A stretch of DNA of 64,000 nt from Astragalus membranaceus (GCA_039519185.1 CM076847.1:41698916-41762915); one strand, 5' to 3'. Positions 35,701-45,867 are shown, numbered from the stretch's first letter. The notes: a model not told the origin generated them from the sequence alone. Numbers and translations: made by a program.

Positions 35701-37118
35701 ATTCAATCATTTAACTTAGAATACTCTATGTTTACAATCAATTGTATTCACTTGTTCTTGATGCCATGTAAATGTCTTGACTTGATTGTGTGCCCTCCTC
35801 TCCACTTGTATGACCTCCTAATGGAGACGTAAGTCTACATGCATGTTGTAGCATAGAGCCATTAGGGTAAATACAATCCTTCTTGCACACACACAATTAC
35901 TTTGAGAACTTTGTTTTGCATCTTTAATAATTGAATCCTTTGATTGTATGGGCATGTTTAATCTTGGTTAATGAATGATATGTTCATGTTTGCTTGAGTA
36001 TTGTTCATTCATTTGCATTTGGTTATGGATTTAGAATTGACTTGAAATGTTCTACTCCTTTTCTAAAACCCATTTCCTAAAATTATTTCAAAACAAAAAG
36101 ACACTTTTACTTTCAAAACAAAAATAAATCAATTGTCATTAAACACCAATCGTGCCGTTGCCGGTTAGGTCATTAATGATGATTTCATTTTCAAAAGAGT
36201 TAGTAGTGAGGCCATTCTAACCGTTGTTGTTCGGTCTTCGCAAAAGCTCTATCCCATTTTCGAAAACTTATTCATTTCTCAAAAATAAACCAATTGTCAT
36301 TAAACACCAATCGCGCCGTTGCCGATTAGGTCGTTAATGATGATGTTGTTTTCGAAAGGAGTTAGTAGCGAGACCATTCTAACCGTTGTTGTTCGGTCTT
36401 CGCGAAAGCTCAATCCTTTTTCAAAGATACCCGAGAACTACGTAGCTTTGAATTCTCCATCGCACCGGGAGATACGTAGGAGCGGGGTCCTGTCCCGTCA
36501 AGCACACTCTTAAAAAATCTTTGGTTTGTCCTGATTTTCAAAGATAAACCGAGAACTACGTAGCTTTGAATTCTCCATCGCACCAGGAGATACATAGGAG
36601 CGGGGTCCTGTCCCGTCAAGCACGCTCTTAAAAAAACTTTGTTTTGTTCCGCTTTTCAAAGATACCCGAGAACTACGTAGCTTTGATCCCTCTTCCAGTG
36701 AGGGTACGTAGGAGCGGGTCCCTGTCCCGTCAAGCAAGCTCTTAAAAAATCTTTGTTTTGTCCTGATTTTCAAAGATAACCAAAAATATTCTTCTTCCCT
36801 CCTGTTTTCAGTAAAACGAATCTTAAAGAAAAGAAAAGAAAAGAAGTAGAATAAATTGCTTTCAAACTCAAACTTTTGTCCAAACCACACATCAAGTTAA
36901 TGGTTCCCTTTCGGTAAAAAGGAGGTGCGGGGTGCTAATACCTTCCCCGTACCTAACCGACCCCCGAACTTACATCTCTAGTTTTCAAAAGACCATCCGC
37001 CTTGATTAAAAGACCTTTTTTCAATGTTTTGGTCTTAAAATTAAAATATTGGTGGCGGCTCCAAACTTTTTCCACGTCGTCAAACGAAAAGTCCCAACCG
37101 GATTTTTCGGGCGCAACA
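32758..37118 (+). repeat. Ogre-1 3' LTR
   Basis: 4361-bp LTR from TGTCATACCCC to GGGCGCAACA. It has the complete 5' terminus that the 5' LTR lacks, a TATA box at 33735-33744, an expanded 131-bp tandem array (34551-35165), the 46-bp array, the 161-bp duplication and three 118-bp units (36431-36780). Outside the array it differs from the 5' LTR by scattered substitutions and short indels only. Confidence 0.93.
34551..35165. repeat. 131-bp tandem array in Ogre-1 3' LTR
   Basis: Four regular copies with GATGATAGGCAAGTTGATTC at 34682, 34813, 34944 and 35075 (exactly 131 bp apart), preceded by a diverged copy at about 34551. Each contains ACTAGTGCCTAGTGCACTTT. The 5' LTR has a single copy near 6191. 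Confidence 0.93.
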
Positions 37119-38631
37119 TATGTTTGCACACTTAGCAAAGATCTAAGCTTGAGAGGTGTTCAGGAGGGTGTGCTCGGAAAAACGATGAGGTCGGCTTTCA
37201 CGCTGTCCTCCTCCAGCATCCCTCTTGTGTCTGGAGTCGTAAGGCTCTTCCTTGTCATTTTCGTCCTTTGCTGCTGCTTGGTAAGCCATATGATCTTCGT
37301 CGTAGTCCATATACTTCTGCGACCTTCAGAGGAATTCGCCAAGTCTCGGGGCTTATTAACCCCCACGTCAATTTGGATTTTACTTGTCTTCTTGGTTCCG
37401 GATCCTCGCAGCTTCCTTGTTGAAGCTTTCCAGCTATTCTCTAAGTGTTTCTTCCTCTCCGGATGCCCCGAGCACCTCTTTAGACTTGGGCTTCAAGTGG
37501 GAAGCGGTAAAACGAGTTGTGAACATCGTAGCTGAATTCACGAGAGTGAGGGGGAGATCCTGCACTGGACGGATTCCCTTGCCCCCTGGTGGCGCCTTAT
37601 GCGAGAGAAGTAGGTCGTCCCCGGTCCCATCGTACATGTTGAGGACTGGATGTTTCTCTAGGGCCTTAGGAATTGGGCATTCATCAATCTTCCTGGTGAA
37701 GGGTCCCTCATGGGAGAGCCATGGAGAGAAGTGAGGTGACCAATCCCCGAAGTCTACGTTTCGGCGGTCACGTCGGGCTGGAGATCTCCTCGATGTGGAT
37801 CTATGGCGTCGCCTCTTTTGGGACTTAGCTTGGCTTCGAGACCCCTCTCGAGAGTTATAGGACGCGAGTGATGTGCTCCTGGATGGAGAATCGTCTGGTC
37901 AGCGTCGACCTACTTCGTGCGATCAGGCGTTCAAAAGATGTATTATCTTGGGGGATGGCCTTGGCTCGAAGCCGTTGATGAAATTTCGCCCGCCGGCCGT
38001 CTCTCGCCTTCGCAGGTCGCCTTTGCCCCCAGAGGCACTTGATTATACGTTGCAACAATCCTCACTCACATTAACGAGAGGTGAGTGGGAAAAAAGCAAG
38101 TGAGTTGCTCGATGAAATGCTTCAAAAGAGAGTTCAAGCAAGTGTCGTGAACTATATAATAGTCTCACTGGAAAAGCAGGAGGAAGCTAAGAAGCCAATG
38201 TTTGATATGGCATATCGTGGGTGTAGACCTCAGCTGGTAGACTGCGTGAGGTGCTTCCTTACTGCGCGAGGTGCTCCCTGACCGTACGAGGTGCTTCTTG
38301 ACCGCGCGAGGCGCGTGGCCATACCTGACCGTGCGAGGCGCGAGGCGCTTTATGACCGCGCAAAGTACTCCTTGACTGCGCGAGGTCTGCATGCTCCACT
38401 TCGCTTCCTAGGACGTGACTTCGTAGCCTCGCCTGTTTTGCTCCATTATTCGTTTGTGAGTGTGACCCCATAGCTCCGCTTATGGCGAGATCCTTAAGTC
38501 CCCCCATACGTCTTCAGTTGCCTGCTTGTGGGAAAGACTTCACAGCCTCTCCTTTTATACTGCCTTGATGCTTGAAAGTCCGAGGTGACCCGTCCCCAAG
38601 GTCTATGCCTTGGTGGTCACGTCGGGCTGGA
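37119..38631 (-). pseudogene. Gag remnant of an older Ty3/gypsy element
   Basis: On the minus strand, from about 37850 to 37370, an Arg-rich start (RRRHRSTSRRSPARRDRR) leads into FTRKIDECPIPKALEKHPVL and NMYDGTGD, then, after an internal deletion, FTASHLKPKSKEVLG with a TLRE end. This is the gypsy gag core pattern. The N-terminal region is duplicated: 38581-38631 plus 57148-57200 is a second copy of 37730-37850. The second copy was the landing site of the CACTA and Athila-like elements. The stretch 37119-37370 holds no clear motif. Confidence 0.65.
38236..38395. repeat. GC-rich minisatellite, about 25-bp unit
   Basis: About six to eight imperfect copies around TGACCGCGCGAGGTGCTCC, with the word GCGAGG(T/C)GC recurring. 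It stands in the old gypsy remnant and is much richer in CG dinucleotides than its surroundings. Confidence 0.75.
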
Positions 38632-38634
38632 TCA

Positions 38635-38825
38635 CACTACTAGAAAAACCTGTTTTAGCTACCAACATTTGCGACGGAGCTTAATCCGTCACTAATTTGC
38701 CACGGATTTGCGACGGCGTGTATAAAAAGTAAGAAGCGGGAAATTTCCCGCTGACGTTTGCGACGGATTAGAAAACGGTCGCAAATTTGCCACGGCGATC
38801 CCGTCACAAGCCCGTCGCAAATCAC
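38635..38825. repeat. CACTA left terminus and subterminal repeats
   Basis: Terminal CACTACTAGAAAAA followed by several copies of TTTGC(G/C)ACGG in both directions up to CCGTCGCAAATC. Confidence 0.9.
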
Positions 38826-39222
38826 AATAAGAAAAGTGGTTATCACTTTCATATACGATTCATTCATCACTTTCTCTAACTCTCTTCTCTCAAACCCTCA
38901 CACACCCACTCTCTTCTCCCTCAACCTCCGCCTCCTCCCCCATCCCCCACCATCGTACGCTGTAACCGGCACCACCACAAACCCACTCCGCCACAACGCC
39001 ACTCCTCTTCTCCCTCCACCTTACTCCTCTTTTTCACCTAAAAAAACCTTAACCTCCACCCCCTTTTTCCATCTCCTCCGTCTTCCTCCGCCACCGTCCT
39101 CCGTGGCTTCCTCTTCTCAGGAATCCATCACTCCAGGCACTACAAGAATCCGTAGCTTCCTCTTCTCGCGTAGCTTCCTCTTCTCGCGAAGCTTCCTCTT
39201 TTCGAGAAGCTCTCTCTCGTGA

Positions 39223-39312
39223 AGCTTCTTCTTCTTCTTCTTCTTCTTCTTCTTCTTCTTCTTCTTCTTCTTCTTCTTCTTCTTCTTCTTCTTCTTCTTC
39301 TTCTTCTTCATC
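39223..39312. repeat. (CTT)n microsatellite
   Basis: About 29 uninterrupted CTT triplets just before the first captured exon. Poly-lysine or poly-serine ORFs across it are artefacts. Confidence 0.95.
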
Positions 39313-39339
39313 AAGGGTAAGTTTTCTGCTTCTAACTCG

Positions 39340-40600
39340 AAACCCTAACTCTTATTCCCAATTTGTTAAGAGTTTGGTGAATGTGTATGGTGAAGAGAAG
39401 GTGTATAGTGTTGTGGTGGTGAATGGTGAGGAAGAGGTGAGGACTGTCGTTGGGAAGTATAGGCATGAGTGGATTCTGGGAAGGGTTTCGGAGGAGGAAG
39501 CAGTGCTGCGTGTTGCTGAGATCTTTGCTGAGCTTTTTGTTAATGGTGGGAATGAAGAGGGTTCGATTCGTGGCGAGTTTATGCCTGTTGGTGCTGATGG
39601 GAGGATTGTTCTTTCTTTTAGTTTGCTCAATGCAGACCCGCGAGATTGGATTTATGATTGGTATGATTGAATTGTGAAATACAATTTCATTGAATTGTTG
39701 CTCCGAACAAAGTTGGGGCTGACAAAGCATGCATAATCTATGGTTGGGTGAAGAAGAGATTAATATCATTGATACTTAATAATACAATGTTAAACATTCA
39801 TTGAACTCTGCTACCCTTGTTTCTGTATCATGTCTGGTATGTTAGGTTAGTTATCTTTTTGAAGTCTTTGTGATGATCTTGTTGTAGGGATTTTCGTGGA
39901 ATTGATGAAGTTTTGTTGCAGCCTGTCATTGAGGCTTTACAACCTATTGCCAACATCACTGTTGAAAGCCAGGTGAAGTGTTGTAAATGTAACATTTGTA
40001 AGACTCATTGTATGCTTTGGGTTCAAGTGATTTTATTGTTCCTTTTAATTGGCAGGTTTTGTACCACACACCAAAGTCTTCGTTTTCTTACTGGGATGAC
40101 AAGTATGGCAGCCACATATTTAGTACCAAGGATCTTCCTTTCTTTGTATGAGCTATGGCTTTTAGTTATGATTTATATTTACAGTGTACTTTTGTATAGA
40201 ATTGCTGTGTATTAGTTTGAACTTATGACTCTGCAGACTTATATCATTTGGATGGATGTTGTAACTTCCACCCAGAGCACTTGATATATTAGTTCAATCT
40301 CTAGCTTATAAGATGATGCTTTTTTGATTTATCAGAAATTTCTTTATCTTTTTGAGTTATTTAGGTGTTTCTTTTAGATTTGATTGAAGTTATGTGCGGC
40401 CTTTATCGTTGTTTATGTGAAATCTGCTGTGCTGTCTTTTTCTTTTCCTTTTCATATTTCATCCGGTGTCTCTTGACTGAGATACTATAATAATAAATTT
40501 TTGACATGAATGTTTCTATTTTAAACAGGTTAATTCCAATGAGTGGCATTTAGATACTTCAGTTGTAGCGGGTGGGAGGTCAAAAGTATTGCAACTTGTG
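39340..40600 (+). pseudogene. Captured fragment of a PIG-S gene (GPI transamidase subunit), four exons
   Basis: Four exons can be read with GT-AG introns between them: up to 39660; 39888-39972; 40056-40145; 40529-40600. They encode, in order, an N-terminal piece with EFMPVGADGRIVLSF and DPRDWIYDW; GIDEVLLQPVIEALQPIANI; VLYHTPKSSFSYWDDK ... FSTKDLPFF; and NSNEWHLDTSVVAGGRSK. This is the lumenal region of PIG-S, a subunit of the ER complex that attaches GPI anchors to proteins. No stop or frameshift is visible inside these exons, but both ends of the gene are missing. Introns are retained, so capture was from genomic DNA, not a transcript. The start of the first exon is uncertain. Confidence 0.88.
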
Positions 40601-40740
40601 GTGAATATTACTTCAACTCAATCCAAAATTTATTTAAATTTTGATAATTTAGGCTGAGATTCAATTTACATTTTTTAGCCTTTCTGGTTTATTGTTGGAT
40701 TGTGCTTAATTATGCTTGGATTATGCTTGAATCCATACAG

Positions 40741-42243
40741 CAGCCTCAGAAATTCTTCAACGTTGCCCAAACAAACTCGTACAACTTTTGCATTCTCAGG
40801 TATTCCAATCATGATTTCTTTGGAAACATGGCCATAACCCCATCATGGCAGATTTTGGGGTCCAAGTACATTACTAGTTCAGAAGAAGTTGAGATAGCTG
40901 AGAATCATATGCAAAATTTGATTAGAGAAGCTACCTTTGAGACCAACAAGTTGTATGCAATGGGTGAGTTCAATTTGAGTTGTGAGAAAAGGTATGGGTT
41001 TGTGCAATGTAGTAGGGCGCTAACTATCAAACAGTTTAGTCAGTGTTTGGTGGCTATGTTAGATAAAGTTCCTAAATGCTGTGGAACAAAAACGGGTTGG
41101 CAGGTTCTTGCTCCAAGTTGTCTTATAAAATATGATGATTTCAAGTTCTACCATATTGTTGATCAACCATCTTCTCCTTTGCCTAATATTCAAGGTACAT
41201 TTGGAATATTGATCATTCACATCTTTTACTGCAAGTTCATATTGTTTATTTTTATGATTTTAATATATTATTAGAATTTTTTTAATTTTTATAACTGTCT
41301 TGGGTCATGAATTAGCTGAAATTATTTAGTGTGTAGCCTTTTTCCCTGGATAAATGTGAACTTCCATTTTTATGTGTATTAATGAAATGAATTATTTGAT
41401 ATATATAAGAAAATAAACTTGAAATGTTCATATTTTCCATTCCTACACGTGCAGCCAAGCAAGGAGGTTCAAGCAAATCAAAAACATTGATCATCATCAC
41501 TATAGTAACTGTGTTGGTGGCAGGGGCATTAGCTCTATTAAGTTGTTGTATCTACTACTTATGGAGGCGGCATCAATTAAATAAAGGTTATTAACATTAC
41601 TTACATAACTGCATAAAATTCTGAGCTCATTTCACATACTCATGGCAACAAGTTTCCTTAACAGTTGGACTTCTATCAGAGGACTCACTGAATGCAGACC
41701 TTCTCACAATCCCTTTAATTTGGATTTGACAGAGTACTAGCTAATAACTTTTCAGAATTATGTAAATTAGGAGAAGGTGGATTTGGACCTGTTTACAAGG
41801 TATCTTTGAATTGGATTTGCATCTCTATAGCACACCGACACTTTCGGTTGAAGACATGTCCGGTATTCGACACGTACGTGTCAGATATTTACACCGACAC
41901 TTCAATTACTTATATTTTTCAAATTAAAACTGGTGTCTGTATCGGTGCTTCATATGCTGGCATGTATATTTTTGCTTTGACTCTAAGTTGCCATAATTTT
42001 TGTTCTTATCTCTCTTTTCAACATTTCTTTCAGGTAATTTAGTAGATGGAACAGAAGTTGCAGTCAGAAGGCTCTCTAAAACATCCGGTCAAGGTTTAGA
42101 GGAGTTCAAGAATGAAGCAATATTTATAGCTAAGTTGCAACATAGAAATCTTGTGAGACTCTTGGGTTGCTGCATTGAGGAAAATGAAAAGATGCTTGTA
42201 TATGAATACATGCCCAATTCCAGCCTTGACTCTCACCTATTTA
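40741..42243 (+). pseudogene. Captured fragment of a cysteine-rich receptor-like kinase gene, four exons
   Basis: Exons 40741-41194, 41455-41586, 41665-41799 and 42034-42243, with GT-AG introns. The first encodes a Gnk2/DUF26-type domain (FFGNMAITPSWQ, YGFVQCSRALT, CLVAMLDKVPKCC). The second gives the membrane span (IIITIVTVLVAGALALLSC) and YYLWRRHQ. The third and fourth give the start of the kinase (KLGEGGFGPVYK glycine loop; EVAVRRLS, with R where the ATP-binding K is usual; HRNLVRLLGCC; LVYEYMPNSSLD). A TGA at 41727-41729 and a shift soon after disable the kinase part, and the catalytic loop is missing. The intron at 41800-42033 carries an inserted repeat with CACCGACAC/GTGTCTGTATCGGTG ends. 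Confidence 0.9.
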
Positions 42244-42769
42244 GTATGTTTTAACTATACTCAATGCCTTTACTTATTCTATTTTCTTTTTCATATTCCA
42301 ATTTGTTGTTCATACAAAGTCTACATAATTAGCAATAAGGATGGAAGGAGTTTTGACTATTGAGGAAGAGCTTCATGCCTCTAAGTTTTGACATAATTTT
42401 GCCAGAACTCCTAGGAGCCATAGTTCTCCTCCATTAGTCCATTCCTTATGCTAATGCATGTATGTGAATATAAGTTATCATTTTGGCAATGTTTTCATAT
42501 ACAAGGATACACTTTCCTACATTGTTTTCTCCAATTCAGTGGTTTCAGATTTTATTTTGCTGGATAAAGTTGAGCACTTAGTATAATCTTCTGTATGATA
42601 AACTGAACAAATATAAATTTATTATATATAGATATAATAGATTACTGATTCAATTTGGTTAACGTTGTAACATAATTTAGTATAATCTGCTGGCTCTTCT
42701 TGAAGTTGTAACAAACACATGAGATCCTGACAACAATGATTATGTATTTCATTATTGCAGGAAATTTGA

Positions 42770-43165
42770 AGACATTTTTGATGTGGCAGCAATTTCATGT
42801 TACTCTTAGCTTTCACAAATTGATAAAACATGAGATTATTGATATCAGTGGATGATGTCAACATGATATCAGTGGCAGCAATTTGTGAAAGCTAAGAGTA
42901 ACATCAAAAATGTGAAAGCTAAGAGTAACGGACTCCACATCAAAAACAGAGCTATTTAGTAGGAAATTTGTGAAAGCTAAGAGTAACATGAGAGCTAAGA
43001 TTTCACATCAAAAATGTCTTCAAATTTTTGATGTGGCAGCAATTTCATGTTACTCTTAGCTTTCATTATCTGCTGGCTCTTCATGTTAGTTTTCTATTAA
43101 CATGAGATTTCATGTTACTCTTAGCTTTCACAAATTGCTGCCACTGATATCAACATTTTTCTGAT
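42770..43165. repeat. Fold-back repeat cluster inside the CACTA
   Basis: TGTTACTCTTAGCTTTCA or its complement occurs six times within about 330 bases: forward near 42800, complement near 42887, 42914 and 42971, forward near 43050 and 43112. Flanking words (GTGGCAGCAATTT, CATCAAAAATGT) are also repeated in both directions. The transcript could fold into several alternative hairpins. Confidence 0.85.
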
Positions 43166-43244
43166 AATTGTTGTTCAATATTGGTACTTTATTGGTTGGT
43201 TGCAATTGAATTGACTAACAAAGCAAGAATGTGTTGTATTTCAG

Positions 43245-43362
43245 ACGGACAGTAAAGAACATTCCAAAATATGCGCCTGCACAATTTTACATCGACAATG
43301 TTCTGCCCCGCGTCAAGGAGAAGAAGATTATGGCTCTGAAACCCTTTGTTGATAGGCTAGGG
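43245..43362 (+). pseudogene. Captured exon of an O-fucosyltransferase-like gene
   Basis: A single exon between TTTCAG (ending 43244) and a GTAGGC donor at 43363. It reads RTVKNIPKYAPAQFYIDNVL, then an LPR...KKIMALKPFVDRLG ending. This block is typical of the plant GDP-fucose protein O-fucosyltransferase superfamily, which acts in the Golgi on wall polymers or proteins. Only about 39 residues are present, so the exact member cannot be named. It is in the same direction as the other captured fragments. Confidence 0.75.
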
Positions 43363-43611
43363 GTAGGCCAAGGATAATATAATTTGGTTAAAGTTGTAAC
43401 ATAATTTAGTATAAGAATTTGATTTATTCTAATTTTGTTAATAGGTGTACTTTGACTTTAGTGGTTTAATGTTTGTGCTTGATCAAGTTATTATTTGAAC
43501 ATTGGCAACTGTTATGTACTCCGATTGTTTTAATGCAAGTCTTCTTTTTTGAATATATTAAATAGTATTTTGGAGGTATAATTTAATTTTTTTTTTATTT
43601 TTTTTTTAAAA

Positions 43612-43862
43612 TTTCCGACGGATTTGCGACGGTTTTGTGACGAAAAGTTGTCAGAGTTTGCAACGACTTTGCCACGGATATTTGCGACGGACTTGCGACG
43701 GATTATTTGCGACGGGGATTTTCGTCGCAAACGCTTTGCGACGAGCTGTTTTGCCACGACTCTTCGTCCGTTGCAACTTCCGTCGCAAATTCACATTTGC
43801 CACGGAAAAAGGTCCATTTGCGACGGAAATTGCCGTCGCAAATGAGCGATTTTCTTGTAGTG
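43612..43862. repeat. CACTA right terminus and subterminal repeats
   Basis: At least ten copies of TTTGCGACGG-type words or complements (CCGTCGCAAA), ending in TTTTCTTGTAGTG. Confidence 0.9.
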
Positions 43863-43871
43863 GGAGATCTC

Positions 43872-45136
43872 TGATGACTCATATTTAGATGTGTTATTTA
43901 CGCTCTTATCACTTAAATCAACACAAGTTCTCAAGTAATATTTGTGCTTTATTAGGTAAATATTAGTTATTTAGAGGAAAGAAGGGTTAAGAACTAGTTT
44001 GTTATCAGTTGACACATTTGGTGCGTTTTTGAGTATATTGATGTTTTGCTTGAGTGTTGCAGCGGTAGACGATGTGCAGCGGTAAGCACTACAGCGCTAG
44101 GGAGCGTTGGCCACTTGGATATTTTTGAAGCCACTTGCTGTTTGATGAGGCATCAATCTGATCCTCTTCTGCTCAGCCTGACATGGGAGCCTCCAAGTGG
44201 GATGAAAAAGACACTTGGCGTATTTTTATTAGAGCTTAAGTGATAGTTGGTGATGAGTTTCATCATTGCCCTTTTCGTAAAGCCAGTTTATGAGATGTGG
44301 ATAATATCTATCTCACGTCTTGTTCCTCACAGGATGGATTTCGAAATAAGGAGAGTTACTTGGAGAAAAACTACTTGACACCTAGTATTCCTCCATTAAT
44401 CCTCTATTCTTTAAGCTTTAAACTTTAGTATAGTTTCATACATCACCTATGGTTTGCTCACAACAAAGCATCATTCAACGTGTATGACTTGGGATCGTTG
44501 GAGTGCATCTTTTGTAAACAGCCTTCTCTTGCTCACATACGGTAACATAATCTTTTTAGTTTATGTTGTTTTGATGAAGCTTGTCATGAGCTAAACACTT
44601 ATGGTTGGATTGTTCTCATGTTTGTAATGAACCTTGAGTAAAGTTTAAGTAATGTTATGACGTTCATAGATACAGACATGGTCTATGAATAAGAACTCAA
44701 GGAATATGATGAATGAAAGGTTATTTACAGACATTTAGATAACTTTTACTTAACCCTAGACATAGGGGAGTAATAGTTCATAAGGTAAAAGCTGTATCTT
44801 CTTCATTATACAGAGGTGAACATATTTAGAGCCAAGACATAGGAGTCTTGTAACAAAACTCTGACGACAGTGACTGAAAGGCACGCTTCCATACCGCTAC
44901 AGTGCTTAACGCTACAACGTCTAACGCTATAGCGCTTTACTCTTGGGAATTTATATAACATATGAACTATCCAACTCACTTTATCTTACTCCTGAACTTT
45001 CTTTACTTGTTTATTTACATTTATGTTAATCACAATGACAATACTTGTTGACAACTTGTATTTGTTACTTGTTTTTCTCACTAGCTAAATTACTAATTTA
45101 AATATAGAAGTAAACTCAACAATCTCCATGGGAACG
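43872..45136 (+). repeat. Left LTR of Athila-like element, first part
   Basis: The LTR continues after the Copia insertion at 52028-52095, for a total of about 1333 bp. Compared with the right LTR it lacks about 70 bp found at 56531-56600 and has scattered substitutions, so it is older than the Copia insertion. Confidence 0.9.
45132..45136. repeat. Target-site duplication GAACG, left copy
   Basis: GAACG lies directly before TGTGGATACC and again at 52023-52027 directly after GGTAACA. The right LTR of the Athila-like element shows the uninterrupted site (GGGAACGATCTTTAC near 57072). Confidence 0.97.
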
Positions 45137-45463
45137 TGTGGATACCTTGTGTTGCAGGTAACCTGATATTGCAGGATGTGTTTTGATGATGAAAAAGACA
45201 AAGGTAAGATTGACGGTCAAAGTCAATAAAAGTGACTAAACGTCAAAGTCACAATCCAAGACAAGCAAGCCAAGAACTGAAGATTCAAGTTTAAGGGTAG
45301 TCCTTAAATATAAGGGTAGTCCTTAGGGTTTCAGTGTGTCTTAGGAAAAAGTGTAAGCTCTTTCAAAAGGTCAGCTCGTATCTCAAAGTCTCACACACTC
45401 ACAAAGTTTTTTAAAGGTGCATGCATATTTACGTAAACATTCTTATCACCTTTAAAATAACAA

Positions 45464-45818
45464 AATCGATTTCCTCATGCATAAACAAAATATCAAAATC
45501 GATTTTCAGGTAAAATAGAAAAGGTAGAATCGATTGTCAGGTCATGTTTTATAATACACAAATCGATTTCTGAGCCAAATATTTTTTAAGGGAAGAATCG
45601 ATTCCCAACCTTTTGCACATAACTGAGAATCGATTCCCACTTGTCTCAGGCAAGCTGAAAATCGATTCCTACATATTTTCACTAAGTATAGAATCGATTC
45701 CTAGCTTTCCATGGCACTCAAGAATCGATTTCCCATATTTTACAAACAAAGATAAAATCGATTCCTTACCTAAATAAATCGATTCCTAGATCAAATACAT
45801 TTTAACAAAGAATCGATT
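45464..45818. repeat. AATCGATT array upstream of the LTR promoter
   Basis: Twelve AATCGATT words, usually followed by CC or TC, at about 20-35 bp intervals, plus one degenerate copy near 45840. The word is its own reverse complement. The array is repeated at 50910-51264 in the other LTR, and further copies lie at about 48685-48770 between the two ORFs. Confidence 0.95.
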
Positions 45819-45857
45819 CCTACATTATTTTCAACGTAAAAATGAATTCCTCATAGC

Positions 45858-45867
45858 CTATAAATAG
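45858..45867 (+). promoter_or_regulatory. TATA box of Copia-type 5' LTR
   Basis: CTATAAATAG with a start expected about 30 bases downstream, near 45890. The identical box in the 3' LTR is at 51304-51313. It lies immediately after the AATCGATT array, suggesting the array is the upstream control region. Confidence 0.75.

Larger units (their letters stand above)
4580..37118 (+). mobile_element. Ogre-1: giant Ty3/gypsy (Tat/Ogre) LTR retrotransposon, interrupted
   Basis: The element runs from a 5' LTR (4580-8234) to a 3' LTR (32758-37118). In order it has a PBS of tRNA-Arg type, a long leader, ORF1, gag-protease, an intron, RT, RNase H, second RNase H, integrase, a long 3' untranslated region and a PPT. 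Removing the 12.3 kb insertion in ORF1 leaves about 20.2 kb, normal for Ogre. It is no longer coding-competent: ORF1 is split and has a likely nonsense codon, gag has a TGA at 24699, pol has a frameshifting deletion near 29293 and a TGA at 30228. The LTRs are close relatives apart from one large tandem-repeat difference. Confidence 0.92.
38632..43862. mobile_element. Non-autonomous Pack-CACTA DNA transposon
   Basis: Left end CACTACTAGAAAAACC at 38635, right end TTTTCTTGTAGTG at 43862: inverted CACTA termini. TTTGCGACGG and its complement recur beneath both ends (38665-38825; 43612-43850), the subterminal repeats bound by CACTA transposase. Flanks are GGA at 38629-38631 and GGA at 43863-43865, a 3-bp duplication as expected, with an extra TCA between the left GGA and CACTAC. 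An unoccupied paralogous site is present at about 37772-37800. There is no transposase gene. The interior is made of pieces of three plant genes, all on the plus strand, so it must have moved with help from an autonomous relative. Confidence 0.93.

Noticed and set aside
39117..39314. ORF coding for a poly-lysine protein on the minus strand
   Set aside because: It is only the translation of the (CTT)n microsatellite.
41455..42243. Functional receptor kinase gene
   Set aside because: It is truncated at both ends, has a TGA at 41727 and a frame change, and lies inside a CACTA transposon.
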